64,000 nucleotides of DNA. It comes from Butyricimonas muris. Lineage in GTDB: Bacteria > Bacteroidota > Bacteroidia > Bacteroidales > Marinifilaceae. The stretch lies in contig NZ_JBKEIT010000005.1 in assembly GCF_046365375.1 (NCBI RefSeq), positions 1 through 64,000 on the forward strand, read 5' to 3'. This document shows positions 52,561 through 61,114 of the stretch, in pieces. A model generated the notes under the pieces. The model searched no databases and had not been told where the DNA came from. It was given only the letters and a program-made list of their open reading frames with translations. The position numbers were made by a program, and so were the translations under genes. The first letter of the stretch is position 1, and every line of letters begins with the position of its first letter.

Positions 52561-53443
52561 TATATCCATTGTTACTATTAATTACAACGGTCTACAAGAG
52601 ACAGAGCAATTAATAGAATCCCTACAACAAAACCCTCAAAAATGTTCGTACGAGGTCATTGTCGTGGATAATGGGTCAGTACAGAATGAGGCAAAAATAT
52701 TGCAGGCAAAATACCCATACATTCAGAGCATCCGCAGTGAACGGAATCTAGGCTTTTCTGGGGGTAACAATTTAGGTATTTGTGTTGCAAAAGGAAAATG
52801 TATCTTCCTGCTGAATAACGATACGCTTGTATCTGACGATAGTTTGGTCTATTTATATGAAACACTGATGAGTTCATCAGACATCGGAGCCGTAAGTCCG
52901 AAAATCAAATTTGCCTTTCCGCCCCGGAACATACAATTCGCGGGATTCACCCCGTTAAGCAAATATACATTACGCAACCGGGCTATCGGTTATAATGAAC
53001 CGGATAAAGGTCAATTTGACGTTCCGAAAGCAACCCATTTTCTTCATGGAGCAGCCATGATAGTAAAACGTGAAGTAATAGAAAACATCGGATTGATGCC
53101 AGAAATCTATTTCCTTTACTATGAAGAAATGGATTGGTGTACCCGGATGCGGAATCACGGGTATCAACTCCGGTATGAACCCCGTTGCACGATATACCAC
53201 AAAGAAAGTTGCAGCACGGGAAAAGACAGTCCGTTAAAGACCTACTATCTCACCCGCAATCGTCTGTTATACACGTGGCGAAACCGACACGGGAGAACAT
53301 TGTTTATTTCGTTAATCTATCAGCTTCTAATTGCTGATTTCAAAAATATTGTCGTAAATTTACTACATGCAAAATCGGCACAAGCAAGAGCTATTTTTGA
53401 AGGGTGTGTAGACTTTTTTCGTTTAAAACATAAAAGGGAATAA
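52544..53443 (+). CDS. family 2 glycosyltransferase (rhamnosyltransferase-like)
   Basis: A 299-residue GT-A fold enzyme. VTINYNGLQETEQLIESL, EVIVVDNGSVQNEA, NLGFSGGNNLGI and FLLNNDTLV form the nucleotide-sugar site; FLHGAAMIVKREV and EEMDWCTRMRNHGYQLRYEP are the acceptor side. This pattern is typical of the rhamnosyl- or galactosyl-transferring GT2 subgroup in polysaccharide loci. The start lies within the polymerase gene, and the next gene starts one base after its stop. Confidence 0.88.
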   Translation: MKQQPDISIVTINYNGLQETEQLIESLQQNPQKCSYEVIVVDNGSVQNEAKILQAKYPYIQSIRSERNLGFSGGNNLGICVAKGKCIFLLNNDTLVSDDSLVYLYETLMSSSDIGAVSPKIKFAFPPRNIQFAGFTPLSKYTLRNRAIGYNEPDKGQFDVPKATHFLHGAAMIVKREVIENIGLMPEIYFLYYEEMDWCTRMRNHGYQLRYEPRCTIYHKESCSTGKDSPLKTYYLTRNRLLYTWRNRHGRTLFISLIYQLLIADFKNIVVNLLHAKSAQARAIFEGCVDFFRLKHKRE

Positions 53444-53444
53444 T

Positions 53445-54623
53445 ATGAATATTCAGGAAATCTTATATCTATTCGAATATATATGTTGGATTTTGGCAAG
53501 CATTGCCGTGGCGTATCCGTTAATATATTCTCTTGCTTCTCTGGGGACAAGAAAATCATATTACCCGCAAGCAAAGAAACAACATCGATTTGCCATACTT
53601 TTTCCCGCCTACAAAGAAGACCGGATAATCGTATCCGTCGTGGAATCTTTTCTAAAACAGAACTACCCGCGGGAACTTTATGACGTGGTTGTTATATCCG
53701 ACCACATGCAAGAGGCAACCAATGACCGTTTATCACAACTCCCGATCACCTTACTAAAGGCAGACTATCCCGAAAGTTCCAAGGCGAAAGCGCTTAATTT
53801 TGCCATGAATCACTTCCGACAGGACGAATTTGATATTGTCGTGATTCTGGATGCAGACAATGTTGTCGATACAAATTTCTTACAAGAAATAAACAAAGTC
53901 TTTGATGCCGGGATACAAGCCATTCAGGCACACAGGACAGCTAAAAACCGCAACACGGAAATTGCCGTGTTGGATGGCCTCAGTGAAGAAGTGAATAATT
54001 CCATCTTCCGTCGCGGACATGTAAGATTAGGAGTTTCCTCTGCCCTCATCGGTTCCGGAATGGCTTTCAATTACCAATGGTTCCATGACAATGTCAAATA
54101 TCTATCTACCGCGGGCGAGGATAAAGAGTTGGAAATTCTACTACTTAAACAAAGAATTTTTATAGAATACTTGGACGAGGTATACGTGTATGACGAGAAA
54201 ACTCAAGGAGAAAAAGGCTTCTACAATCAGCGCCGCCGCTGGTTGGCTACCCAATTCGCCCAGTGGGGACGTGTTTTCAAGGATCTTCCGAAAGCTATTA
54301 TCACCGGAAATATCGATTATAGCGATAAATTGATTCAATGGATGCTCCCCCCTCGCCTAATTTTGTTTGGTGGAATTATCGTGATGGGATGCGTTATGCA
54401 AATTGTAGATTGGCCGCTTGCACTGAAATGGTGGGGATTGTTTCTCGTCATGGGCATCACGCTATGCCTCGCCATACCGGATAAACTCGTTGATGAGCAA
54501 TTCAAAAAATCAATCAACAAACTCCCCCTGTTATTTATCATGATGGTAGCTAATTTATTCCGGATGAAAGGCATGAATAAAAAGTTTGTCACCACCGAAA
54601 AAAACGGTTCTTCCACCCTATAA
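53445..54623 (+). CDS. membrane family 2 glycosyltransferase, processive type
   Basis: A 392-residue enzyme with one N-terminal membrane helix (YICWILASIAVAYPLIYSLA) and two or three C-terminal ones (LILFGGIIVMGCVMQIV, WGLFLVMGITLCLAI). The catalytic D, DxD, D, QxxRW series is visible: ILDADN, GEDKELEILLL and YNQRRRWLATQF, as in cellulose- or hyaluronan-synthase-like GT2 proteins. It may build a homopolymer backbone or attach a single sugar. It precedes a GT4 gene by four bases. Confidence 0.85.
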   Translation: MNIQEILYLFEYICWILASIAVAYPLIYSLASLGTRKSYYPQAKKQHRFAILFPAYKEDRIIVSVVESFLKQNYPRELYDVVVISDHMQEATNDRLSQLPITLLKADYPESSKAKALNFAMNHFRQDEFDIVVILDADNVVDTNFLQEINKVFDAGIQAIQAHRTAKNRNTEIAVLDGLSEEVNNSIFRRGHVRLGVSSALIGSGMAFNYQWFHDNVKYLSTAGEDKELEILLLKQRIFIEYLDEVYVYDEKTQGEKGFYNQRRRWLATQFAQWGRVFKDLPKAIITGNIDYSDKLIQWMLPPRLILFGGIIVMGCVMQIVDWPLALKWWGLFLVMGITLCLAIPDKLVDEQFKKSINKLPLLFIMMVANLFRMKGMNKKFVTTEKNGSSTL

Positions 54624-54627
54624 TATT

Positions 54628-55764
54628 ATGCCCATGAAAATAGCAATTGAAGCACAACGGATTTTTCGGACAAATAAACACGGGATGGATTTCGTGGCTC
54701 TCGAAACAATTCGAGAACTACAGAAGACTGATCACGAGAACGAGTACTATATACTGGTCGCTCCCGGAGAAGACCGATGCTTACAGGCATCGGACAATGT
54801 CCATATTGTCGAAATAAAATGCCCGACTTATCCCTTGTGGGAACAAGTCGCCTTGCCTTCGGCTATACGCGAGATAAAACCGGATATCATACACTGCACA
54901 AGCAACACCGCCCCTTTATTCTGTCCGGCGCCACTTGTTCTCACGTTGCATGATATCATTTTCCTTGAAAAAAGGGCACACAACAATAAATCCATGTACC
55001 AGAATATGGGCTGGTATTATCGCCGTTTTGTTGTTCCCCGCGTATTGGCAAAATGCAAACAAATCATCACCGTATCACAGTTCGAATGCAACAGGATTCG
55101 TGAAACATTACATCTGCCGGAAGAACAGATTATCGCCATTCATAACGGTTTTAGTAACCGCTTCCATCCTTTGAAAGAAACTTATACCGTCACGAAAAAA
55201 TATATACCTGCTAAAGAATATTTATTTTTCCTCGGTAACACCGATCCGAAAAAGAATACTCCATGCACACTAAAAGCATATAGCATTTACGTGAAACAAT
55301 CTTCAAATCCTCTCCCTTTGTTGATCGCAGATTTAAAAGAAGAAGTCATCCATCAGATATTAAAACAGGAAGGAATTGAAGAAATAAAACCTATGCTCTA
55401 TTCCCCCGGGTATATCACTCATTCTGACCTTCCGGCAATTTACAATGGCGCTAAAATATTCCTTTACACGTCATTGCGGGAAAGTTTCGGGATTCCGTTG
55501 TTGGAAGCAATGGCGTGCGGTACTCCGGTCGTCACGTCCAACACCTCCGCAATTCCCGAAGTCGCAGGAGAAGGCGCAATACTGGTAGACCCGACGGATG
55601 CCGACGCAATTGCCGCTCAGATATTGAAACTGGAACAAGATGCAGGGTATCGTGAACAACAAATCGCCTATGGACTGGAAAGGACTAAACAATTCTCTTG
55701 GCAACATACGGCGGAACAGTTATTAAAAGTATATCAATCTATTAAAAAGCAAGATCATGAGTGA
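54628..55764 (+). CDS. family 4 glycosyltransferase
   Basis: A 378-residue GT-B enzyme. The N-terminal half starts MKIAIEAQRIFRTNKHGMDF; the C-terminal half holds EYLFFLGNTDPKKNT and the donor-site segment SLRESFGIPLLEAMACGTPVVTSNTSAIPEVAGEGAILVDP with its E-x7-E pattern. The frame opens at 54586, within the preceding gene; ATG 54628 (or 54634) directly after that stop is preferred. Its stop overlaps the start of the MotA/ZorA-like gene by eight bases, so ribosomes probably couple the two. Confidence 0.88.
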   Translation: MPMKIAIEAQRIFRTNKHGMDFVALETIRELQKTDHENEYYILVAPGEDRCLQASDNVHIVEIKCPTYPLWEQVALPSAIREIKPDIIHCTSNTAPLFCPAPLVLTLHDIIFLEKRAHNNKSMYQNMGWYYRRFVVPRVLAKCKQIITVSQFECNRIRETLHLPEEQIIAIHNGFSNRFHPLKETYTVTKKYIPAKEYLFFLGNTDPKKNTPCTLKAYSIYVKQSSNPLPLLIADLKEEVIHQILKQEGIEEIKPMLYSPGYITHSDLPAIYNGAKIFLYTSLRESFGIPLLEAMACGTPVVTSNTSAIPEVAGEGAILVDPTDADAIAAQILKLEQDAGYREQQIAYGLERTKQFSWQHTAEQLLKVYQSIKKQDHE

Positions 55765-56698
55765 CTATATATCCATTATCAGCTCGCTAGCTATATTTCT
55801 ATTCCCATACATTGGACGGAAGTGGTTTAACATCCAGCTACTAAGTTCTACGGTGGTCAGCCTAGGGCTACTCGGAACTTTCGGGGGAATCATGTATGGT
55901 TTATGGCTTTTTAATGTCGAACAAATAGACCTTTCCATTCCTCAATTATTGGAAGGACTGAAAACAGCATTTCTGACCTCTATCGCAGGAATGTTAGCAT
56001 CCTTATTGCTTAAACTTACTCCCACAGTCTATGGGATGAAGAAAGAAGAGGAGCACCAAGAAGAATTCACGGATAAACAATTATTCGAATTACTCGGAAA
56101 CATCGAGAAAAACACGAAGACTGCAGATTCCAATGAATTTATTCAAGTAATCAAGCAATCAAACGAACGTTTGGGAGATAACTTCCAATCCTTAAATGAT
56201 AATCTTTTGAAAATAACTTCCCGGGAACTCTCTTTAAACACGGAAGCCCTTACTGAAACATTACAAATGGTCATCGCCCGTTTGGATAACAAGGTATCAG
56301 AACAAATAAATCAAACGATTCTCAAAATACACGATATACAAGAACAACAATTGCAATACATGGCACATGCCCAAGAGTTCACGCAAACCATGCAGGAACA
56401 ACTCCGTGATACACTTTTAAAACTGGAAGAAACGAACAAGAATATCGAAACGTTCTTGGGAAAAACCAATAACATGAACATGAAACAGAGTCATGCTTTC
56501 ATGGAGCAAGTGTCATCATTCGGCGATTTCATAAAAGGTTCCGAACAACAAATGAATTCGCAACTGACCCGAATGGAAGAAAAATACGAGCGGGAATTAA
56601 CTGAATTGGAGAAGTTTACCAAAACGTTAATGACCATTGTTAAAAAACTATCCATAGATCATGATACTCTTTACAAAAAAATGAATGACAGTGAATAA
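55757..56698 (+). CDS. MotA/TolQ/ZorA-like inner-membrane proton-channel subunit
   Basis: A 313-residue protein with three visible hydrophobic segments: 4-20 (YISIISSLAIFLFPYIG), about 29-53 (LLSSTVVSLGLLGTFGGIMYG) and about 62-88 (QLLEGLKTAFLTSIAGMLASLLL). The last resembles the channel-lining helix of MotA/ExbB/TolQ proteins. Residues about 95-313 are one long coiled coil facing the cytosol, as in ZorA. It would form a pentameric ring around the product of the next gene. It overlaps the upstream glycosyltransferase, so it truly belongs to the polysaccharide operon. Confidence 0.8.
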   Translation: MSDYISIISSLAIFLFPYIGRKWFNIQLLSSTVVSLGLLGTFGGIMYGLWLFNVEQIDLSIPQLLEGLKTAFLTSIAGMLASLLLKLTPTVYGMKKEEEHQEEFTDKQLFELLGNIEKNTKTADSNEFIQVIKQSNERLGDNFQSLNDNLLKITSRELSLNTEALTETLQMVIARLDNKVSEQINQTILKIHDIQEQQLQYMAHAQEFTQTMQEQLRDTLLKLEETNKNIETFLGKTNNMNMKQSHAFMEQVSSFGDFIKGSEQQMNSQLTRMEEKYERELTELEKFTKTLMTIVKKLSIDHDTLYKKMNDSE

Positions 56699-56716
56699 AC
56701 CATCTATTTGTAAATC

Positions 56717-57430
56717 ATGAAGATATTTAAATCATCAAAAGAAGAAAACCAATGGATGTCAATCTCGGATTTGATGTCTGTACTCATGATTATCTTTCTT
56801 TTTATTTCCATCGTGTACATGAGAAGTGTAAGTCAAAAAAATAATCAAATAACCTCCATAGCACAGACGTATGAAAAAACACAAGTGGAAATTACTCATA
56901 ATTTAAAGGAGGAATTCGCAAAGAATCTCCAGATTTGGAATGCAGTTCTGGACTCATTAACTCTTTCCATCCGTTTCGAGAATCCCGAAATTCTATTTAA
57001 AGTGGGAAGTGCAGAATTGAACAATCATTTTAAAGGCATCCTAGACAGTTTTTTCCCTCGTTTTATACAAATCCTGACTGACACAAAATACAAAAAGTAT
57101 ATTGAGGAAATTCGTATCGAAGGACATACTTCCAGTGAATGGCAGGGAGAATCCTCTTCCCGACAAGCTTATTTCAACAACATGGAACTCTCTCAAGACA
57201 GGACACGTAAAGTTTTGGAATACGTGTTATCCCAAATAAAGGATGAAGAACTATTCATTTGGACAAAAAACAGACTAACTGCTAACGGTTTGTCTTCCAG
57301 TAAACTTATACACAATAACGATCAGACTGAAAATCAAGAACGCTCACGGCGAGTTGAATTCAAAATAAAGACCAATGCCGAACAACAAATCATTAATATT
57401 TTGGAACAGAGTAAACGACTGAATAATTAA
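56717..57430 (+). CDS. MotB/ZorB-like protein with OmpA-type peptidoglycan-binding domain
   Basis: A 237-residue inner-membrane protein. WMSISDLMSVLMIIFLFISIV (residues 13-33) is a single membrane helix; Asp18 just inside it matches the proton-binding Asp of MotB/ZorB. After a linker, residues about 75-230 resemble the OmpA/MotB C-terminal fold: RIEGHTSSEW, LSQDRTRKVLEYV and NQERSRRVEFKI. It begins 18 bases after the MotA-like gene. Together they form a predicted ion-driven motor or gate anchored to peptidoglycan. Homology to Zorya ZorB is structural inference from motifs. Confidence 0.8.
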   Translation: MKIFKSSKEENQWMSISDLMSVLMIIFLFISIVYMRSVSQKNNQITSIAQTYEKTQVEITHNLKEEFAKNLQIWNAVLDSLTLSIRFENPEILFKVGSAELNNHFKGILDSFFPRFIQILTDTKYKKYIEEIRIEGHTSSEWQGESSSRQAYFNNMELSQDRTRKVLEYVLSQIKDEELFIWTKNRLTANGLSSSKLIHNNDQTENQERSRRVEFKIKTNAEQQIINILEQSKRLNN

Positions 57431-57449
57431 CAACACAACCATTATCGTC

Positions 57450-58598
57450 ATGTCATTCGTAAAAAAAACATTATATTTTTTTATAAAAAAGAGCTCTGAA
57501 AAGTCACATAGGCTTTATTTTCAGCTAAAAAACAATTATTATATCGAGCAATATCATAACTGTACACAGAAAAAGACACCTAAAAGAATTCATAAAGAAA
57601 TGAATGAACTTTGGAAATATTGGAAAGTATATCCTATACAATATTTCCGATATAGCATGTATCGAGCTGATTGCAATTTGAATATAATTGAAATGAAAAA
57701 TTATATCCCTGATTATTTTGCCTATTATTTGCTATATCCCAAATCATTCAAAGAAAGGAATACACTTTGTGAGGATAAATTTCTCTTTTACACTATTTGT
57801 CAAGGATTAAAAATAAATCAGCCGAAAACAATTCTCTACACGAAAAATAATTCATTTTTAGACGATAACCAAAATATTATCACTCCGCAAGAAGCTTTTG
57901 CCATCATTCAAAAAACAGATGCTGATAAAATTTTCATTAAACCCAGATTCGGAGTTGGCGGTATGGATATTCATATATTCAGTAAAATCGAGAATAATGT
58001 ATTTATCAACAAGCAAGATAATTCAATCATAAATCCGGAGTATATAAATAAAATCACTCTACAAGATTACATCATCCAAATAGGATTAAGACAACATCCG
58101 ATCATGAATGAAATCTACCCGCACTCTATAAACACATTTAGAATTGTAACGGAATACATCAATAATTCTGATATAAAAATCTTGTTCGTCTTATTAAGAA
58201 TGGGACACCATGGAATGGAAATAGATAACGCAACATCGGGTGGATTATACACGAAGATTGTACCCGACAACGGAGAACTTTATAAATATGCATTATCAAA
58301 CAACCAAGACAAATTTCTATTTCACCCCTATACTAATTTTAAATTCGAAGGTTTCCGCATCCCTTTTTGGAATGAAATCATTGAATTTACTAAAAATATC
58401 GCTTTCAAATTTAGTGATATAAAATACATCGGTTGGGATATTGCATATACCGTAAACGGTCCAGTTGTCATTGAAGCTAATAATGGACCAGACATAAGTA
58501 TCTTACAAGATTTTTACGGTGGTCTCAAGAATGATTTCGGGATAAACTCCCCGAAAGATTTTTGGTATTCAGATGATTATGGAATAAAGGATTTATAA
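57450..58598 (+). CDS. sugar-transfer-associated ATP-grasp protein
   Basis: A 382-residue protein of the ATP-grasp fold of the type found in capsule and exopolysaccharide loci. Features include DADKIFIKPRFGVGGMDIHIF (ATP-binding beta strand and Lys), YIIQIGLRQHP, INTFRIVTEY and the metal-binding end segment YIGWDIAYTVNGPVVIEANNGPDIS. Members probably form an amide or ester bond to decorate the glycan, though the product is uncertain. It is AT-rich compared with its neighbours and 20 bases downstream of the MotB-like gene. Confidence 0.8.
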   Translation: MSFVKKTLYFFIKKSSEKSHRLYFQLKNNYYIEQYHNCTQKKTPKRIHKEMNELWKYWKVYPIQYFRYSMYRADCNLNIIEMKNYIPDYFAYYLLYPKSFKERNTLCEDKFLFYTICQGLKINQPKTILYTKNNSFLDDNQNIITPQEAFAIIQKTDADKIFIKPRFGVGGMDIHIFSKIENNVFINKQDNSIINPEYINKITLQDYIIQIGLRQHPIMNEIYPHSINTFRIVTEYINNSDIKILFVLLRMGHHGMEIDNATSGGLYTKIVPDNGELYKYALSNNQDKFLFHPYTNFKFEGFRIPFWNEIIEFTKNIAFKFSDIKYIGWDIAYTVNGPVVIEANNGPDISILQDFYGGLKNDFGINSPKDFWYSDDYGIKDL

Positions 58599-58609
58599 AA
58601 CATTGGCGC

Positions 58610-59254
58610 ATGATTGACAAAATCAAAACAATCTTAAAAGAGAAAACAACAATTAGGAAATTTGTCATGTGGCTAATTACTCCAGCCAATCATCCAAAAC
58701 CTCGCTTTTGGATCAGATTATTTATCAATCCCTTTATACACAAAAAGGGGAAGGGCGCAATTATTCGAAGACGGAGATCCCGAATTGATGTTTTCCCGTG
58801 GAATCAATTCTCTGTTGGCGAAGAAGCTCTCGTGGAAGATTTTACTACAATAAATAACGGAGCTGGCAATGTTATTATAGGAAACCACGCACGTGTTGGC
58901 ATCGGCTCTGTCCTCATAGGTCCTGTACGTTTGGGAAATAAAGTTGGATTAGGACAACATGTATTTATTTCTGGTTTCAACCATGGATATGAAGACGGTT
59001 CCCGAGATTCTAACGAACAACCTCTAGTAAAAAAAGAAGTTATCATTGACGAAGAATCCCATATTGGTGCAAATTCCGTTGTTGTCGCAGGAGTCCATAT
59101 TGGTAAAAGATGCCAGATCGGAGCAGGGAGTGTTGTAACAAAAGATATTCCAGACTATTCTGTGGCTGTAGGAAATCCGGCTAAAATCATTAAACAGTAT
59201 AATCCACAAAAAAAGAAATGGGAAAGTATATACCATAAAACTATTGCCAAATGA
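58610..59254 (+). CDS. hexapeptide-repeat acyltransferase (LbetaH type)
   Basis: A 214-residue left-handed beta-helix acyltransferase of the WcaF/VatB-like group that acetylates sugars. Isoleucine-patch repeats cover the middle: GNVIIGNHARVGIGSVLIGPVRLGNKVGLGQ, IDEESHIGANSVVVAGVHIGK and CQIGAGSVVTKDIPDYSVAVGNPAK. His residues in FISGFNHGYEDG are candidates for catalysis. It follows the ATP-grasp gene by 11 bases and overlaps the methyltransferase start (ATGA), so the three genes look like a modification module. Confidence 0.88.
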   Translation: MIDKIKTILKEKTTIRKFVMWLITPANHPKPRFWIRLFINPFIHKKGKGAIIRRRRSRIDVFPWNQFSVGEEALVEDFTTINNGAGNVIIGNHARVGIGSVLIGPVRLGNKVGLGQHVFISGFNHGYEDGSRDSNEQPLVKKEVIIDEESHIGANSVVVAGVHIGKRCQIGAGSVVTKDIPDYSVAVGNPAKIIKQYNPQKKKWESIYHKTIAK

Positions 59255-60060
59255 GAACTCGCAGACCAACAGACAGATGGGATTTATCCATACAAAAAAA
59301 AGATCGAGTACTCGAGGTCGGTCCCGGACATAATCCTTTTTTTCGTTCCAATGTTATTGTGGACAAGTACGTGAATGATAATACACATCGGTGCGGAGAT
59401 ATCAAGATATACGCACATCAACAATTTGTACATGCAGATGGAGAGCACTTACCCTTTAAAGATAAAGAGTTTGACTATGTTATTTGCAACCAAGTATTAG
59501 AACACGTGGATAATCCAGCATCATTTATACAAGAAATCTGTCGGGTTGGGAAACGCGGATATATGGAAACACCTAGTCTTATCGGGGAATTCCTATTTCC
59601 TAAAGAAGCACACAAATGGGTAATTCTGGATATTGATGATAAACTAGTCTTATACGACAAAAATTTAGTTCCCGGAAATTATAAGAACAACTATGGAGAA
59701 CTATTCCTCAACTATCTGCCCTATCAATCATTACCCTACAAATTATTGGGCTTGACGGAAGGGGAACTAATGATCAATCGTTACGAATGGGAAAATAACA
59801 TTGATTTTATCATTAACCCCCAAGACATGTATTATCTTCCTTTTTTTACTCAAAAATGGGATCGGACGATGGTTGAAAAACTATTTCCTCCCCGTAATGT
59901 TTTTAGCGAAATAAGGAAAGTATGTTCAAGTAGTTATCACCTAATAAAAGGAAAAATAAGACAACGATTTATACGAGGGAAAGAATGTCTGACACTTGAA
60001 CAATATCTCAAGAACCAAGATCAAAATCCACCACATCATGAAAGTACTGATCGTTTTTGA
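59251..60060 (+). CDS. class I SAM-dependent methyltransferase
   Basis: A 269-residue methyltransferase. SAM-site motif I is VLEVGPGHNPFF, motif II/III around FVHADGEHLPFKDKEFDYVICNQVLEHVDNPA. The C-terminal region (YYLPFFTQKWDRTMVEKLFPPRN) is longer than average and of unclear role. In this operon it probably methylates a sugar or a chain end. Overlaps exist on both sides: four bases with the acyltransferase and 23 with the following glycosyltransferase. Confidence 0.85.
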   Translation: MRTRRPTDRWDLSIQKKDRVLEVGPGHNPFFRSNVIVDKYVNDNTHRCGDIKIYAHQQFVHADGEHLPFKDKEFDYVICNQVLEHVDNPASFIQEICRVGKRGYMETPSLIGEFLFPKEAHKWVILDIDDKLVLYDKNLVPGNYKNNYGELFLNYLPYQSLPYKLLGLTEGELMINRYEWENNIDFIINPQDMYYLPFFTQKWDRTMVEKLFPPRNVFSEIRKVCSSSYHLIKGKIRQRFIRGKECLTLEQYLKNQDQNPPHHESTDRF

Positions 60061-61114
60061 AAATAAAAACGTTGACAATCTGTTTGTCCCGATTCTTTGC
60101 AGAGGTTTGCAAGCCATAGGTATAGAATTAGAATGCTCTGTCAAGAAATTTTGGAGTGAAGATACATTTTATGACATTATCCATTTTCAATGGCCGGAAG
60201 AGATCATCGGTTGGAATAACCAAAATGCGCATAAAATCCAACAACTAAAAGAAAGAATTGCATTTTTAAAAAATCGAGGTACCAAATTTGTGTACACCCG
60301 CCATAATTCACGTCCCCATTACTACAATGCCATAACATATACCGCATACGACATTATCGAATCATCCTGCGATACAATTGTTCACATGGGACAATTCAGT
60401 TACAATGAATTTAAGCAACAATATCCTCAAAGTCATAATGTGATCATTCCTCATCATATATATGAAAATACTTACAATGAAAATATCTCAAAAGAAGAAG
60501 CCCGTGAAAAATTAGGTTTATCCCCAGATAAATTTATTATAACAGCTTTCGGCAAATTCAGACTTAAAGAAGAAATATCCATCGTCATAAAATCATTTTT
60601 GAAATTCAAATGCAAAAATAAATATTTACTCGCTCCTCGACTTTTACCTTTCTCTCCACACGCTCGAAACAAAAATTTATACAAGAGATATATTTCAAAA
60701 CTCTTGTATCATACAAGTAAATTCATTTGTAATTTGTATTCCATTCAAGCGGACAATAATGAAAAAATTATTAGTAATCAAGCTCTTCCCTATTACATTA
60801 TTGCTTCTGATCTATTGTTCATTCAACGAAAAAGAATACTTAACTCAGGTAACTTGCCTTTGGGATTTTTATTTAAAAAAATTGTAGTCGGTCCTGACTA
60901 TGGTAACATTGGTGAAATTTTAAAAGAAAGCGGTAATCCGATATTTACCCCTGACAATACGGGATCCATTGTTCAGGCATTAACCCAAGGGTATAGTCTG
61001 GCACAGACACATAAAGGCAAAGAAAACTATTTATACGCCAAACAACATTTTTCACTACAATATATATCTGAACTTTATCGTCAAACTTATACAGACTTAA
61101 CTCAACGACCATGA
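60038..61114 (+). CDS. glycosyltransferase, GT-B type
   Basis: A 358-residue putative glycosyltransferase. The frame opens at 59996 inside the methyltransferase; ATG 60038 (MKVLIVFENKNVDNLFVPIL) is chosen. Features such as YDIIHFQWPEEIIGW, FVYTRHNSRPHYYN and VIIPHHIYENTYN suit the GT-B fold, and FLFKKIVVGPDYGNIGEILKE the donor side. The C-terminal donor motif is weak, so the assignment rests partly on position. It overlaps the flippase start by four bases (ATGA). Confidence 0.75.
   Translation: MKVLIVFENKNVDNLFVPILCRGLQAIGIELECSVKKFWSEDTFYDIIHFQWPEEIIGWNNQNAHKIQQLKERIAFLKNRGTKFVYTRHNSRPHYYNAITYTAYDIIESSCDTIVHMGQFSYNEFKQQYPQSHNVIIPHHIYENTYNENISKEEAREKLGLSPDKFIITAFGKFRLKEEISIVIKSFLKFKCKNKYLLAPRLLPFSPHARNKNLYKRYISKLLYHTSKFICNLYSIQADNNEKIISNQALPYYIIASDLLFIQRKRILNSGNLPLGFLFKKIVVGPDYGNIGEILKESGNPIFTPDNTGSIVQALTQGYSLAQTHKGKENYLYAKQHFSLQYISELYRQTYTDLTQRP

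Noticed and set aside
55757..57430. Calling the MotA/MotB-like pair a Zorya defence system
   Set aside because: No ZorC, ZorD or ZorE gene is adjacent, and both genes are tightly packed among glycan-synthesis genes on both sides.
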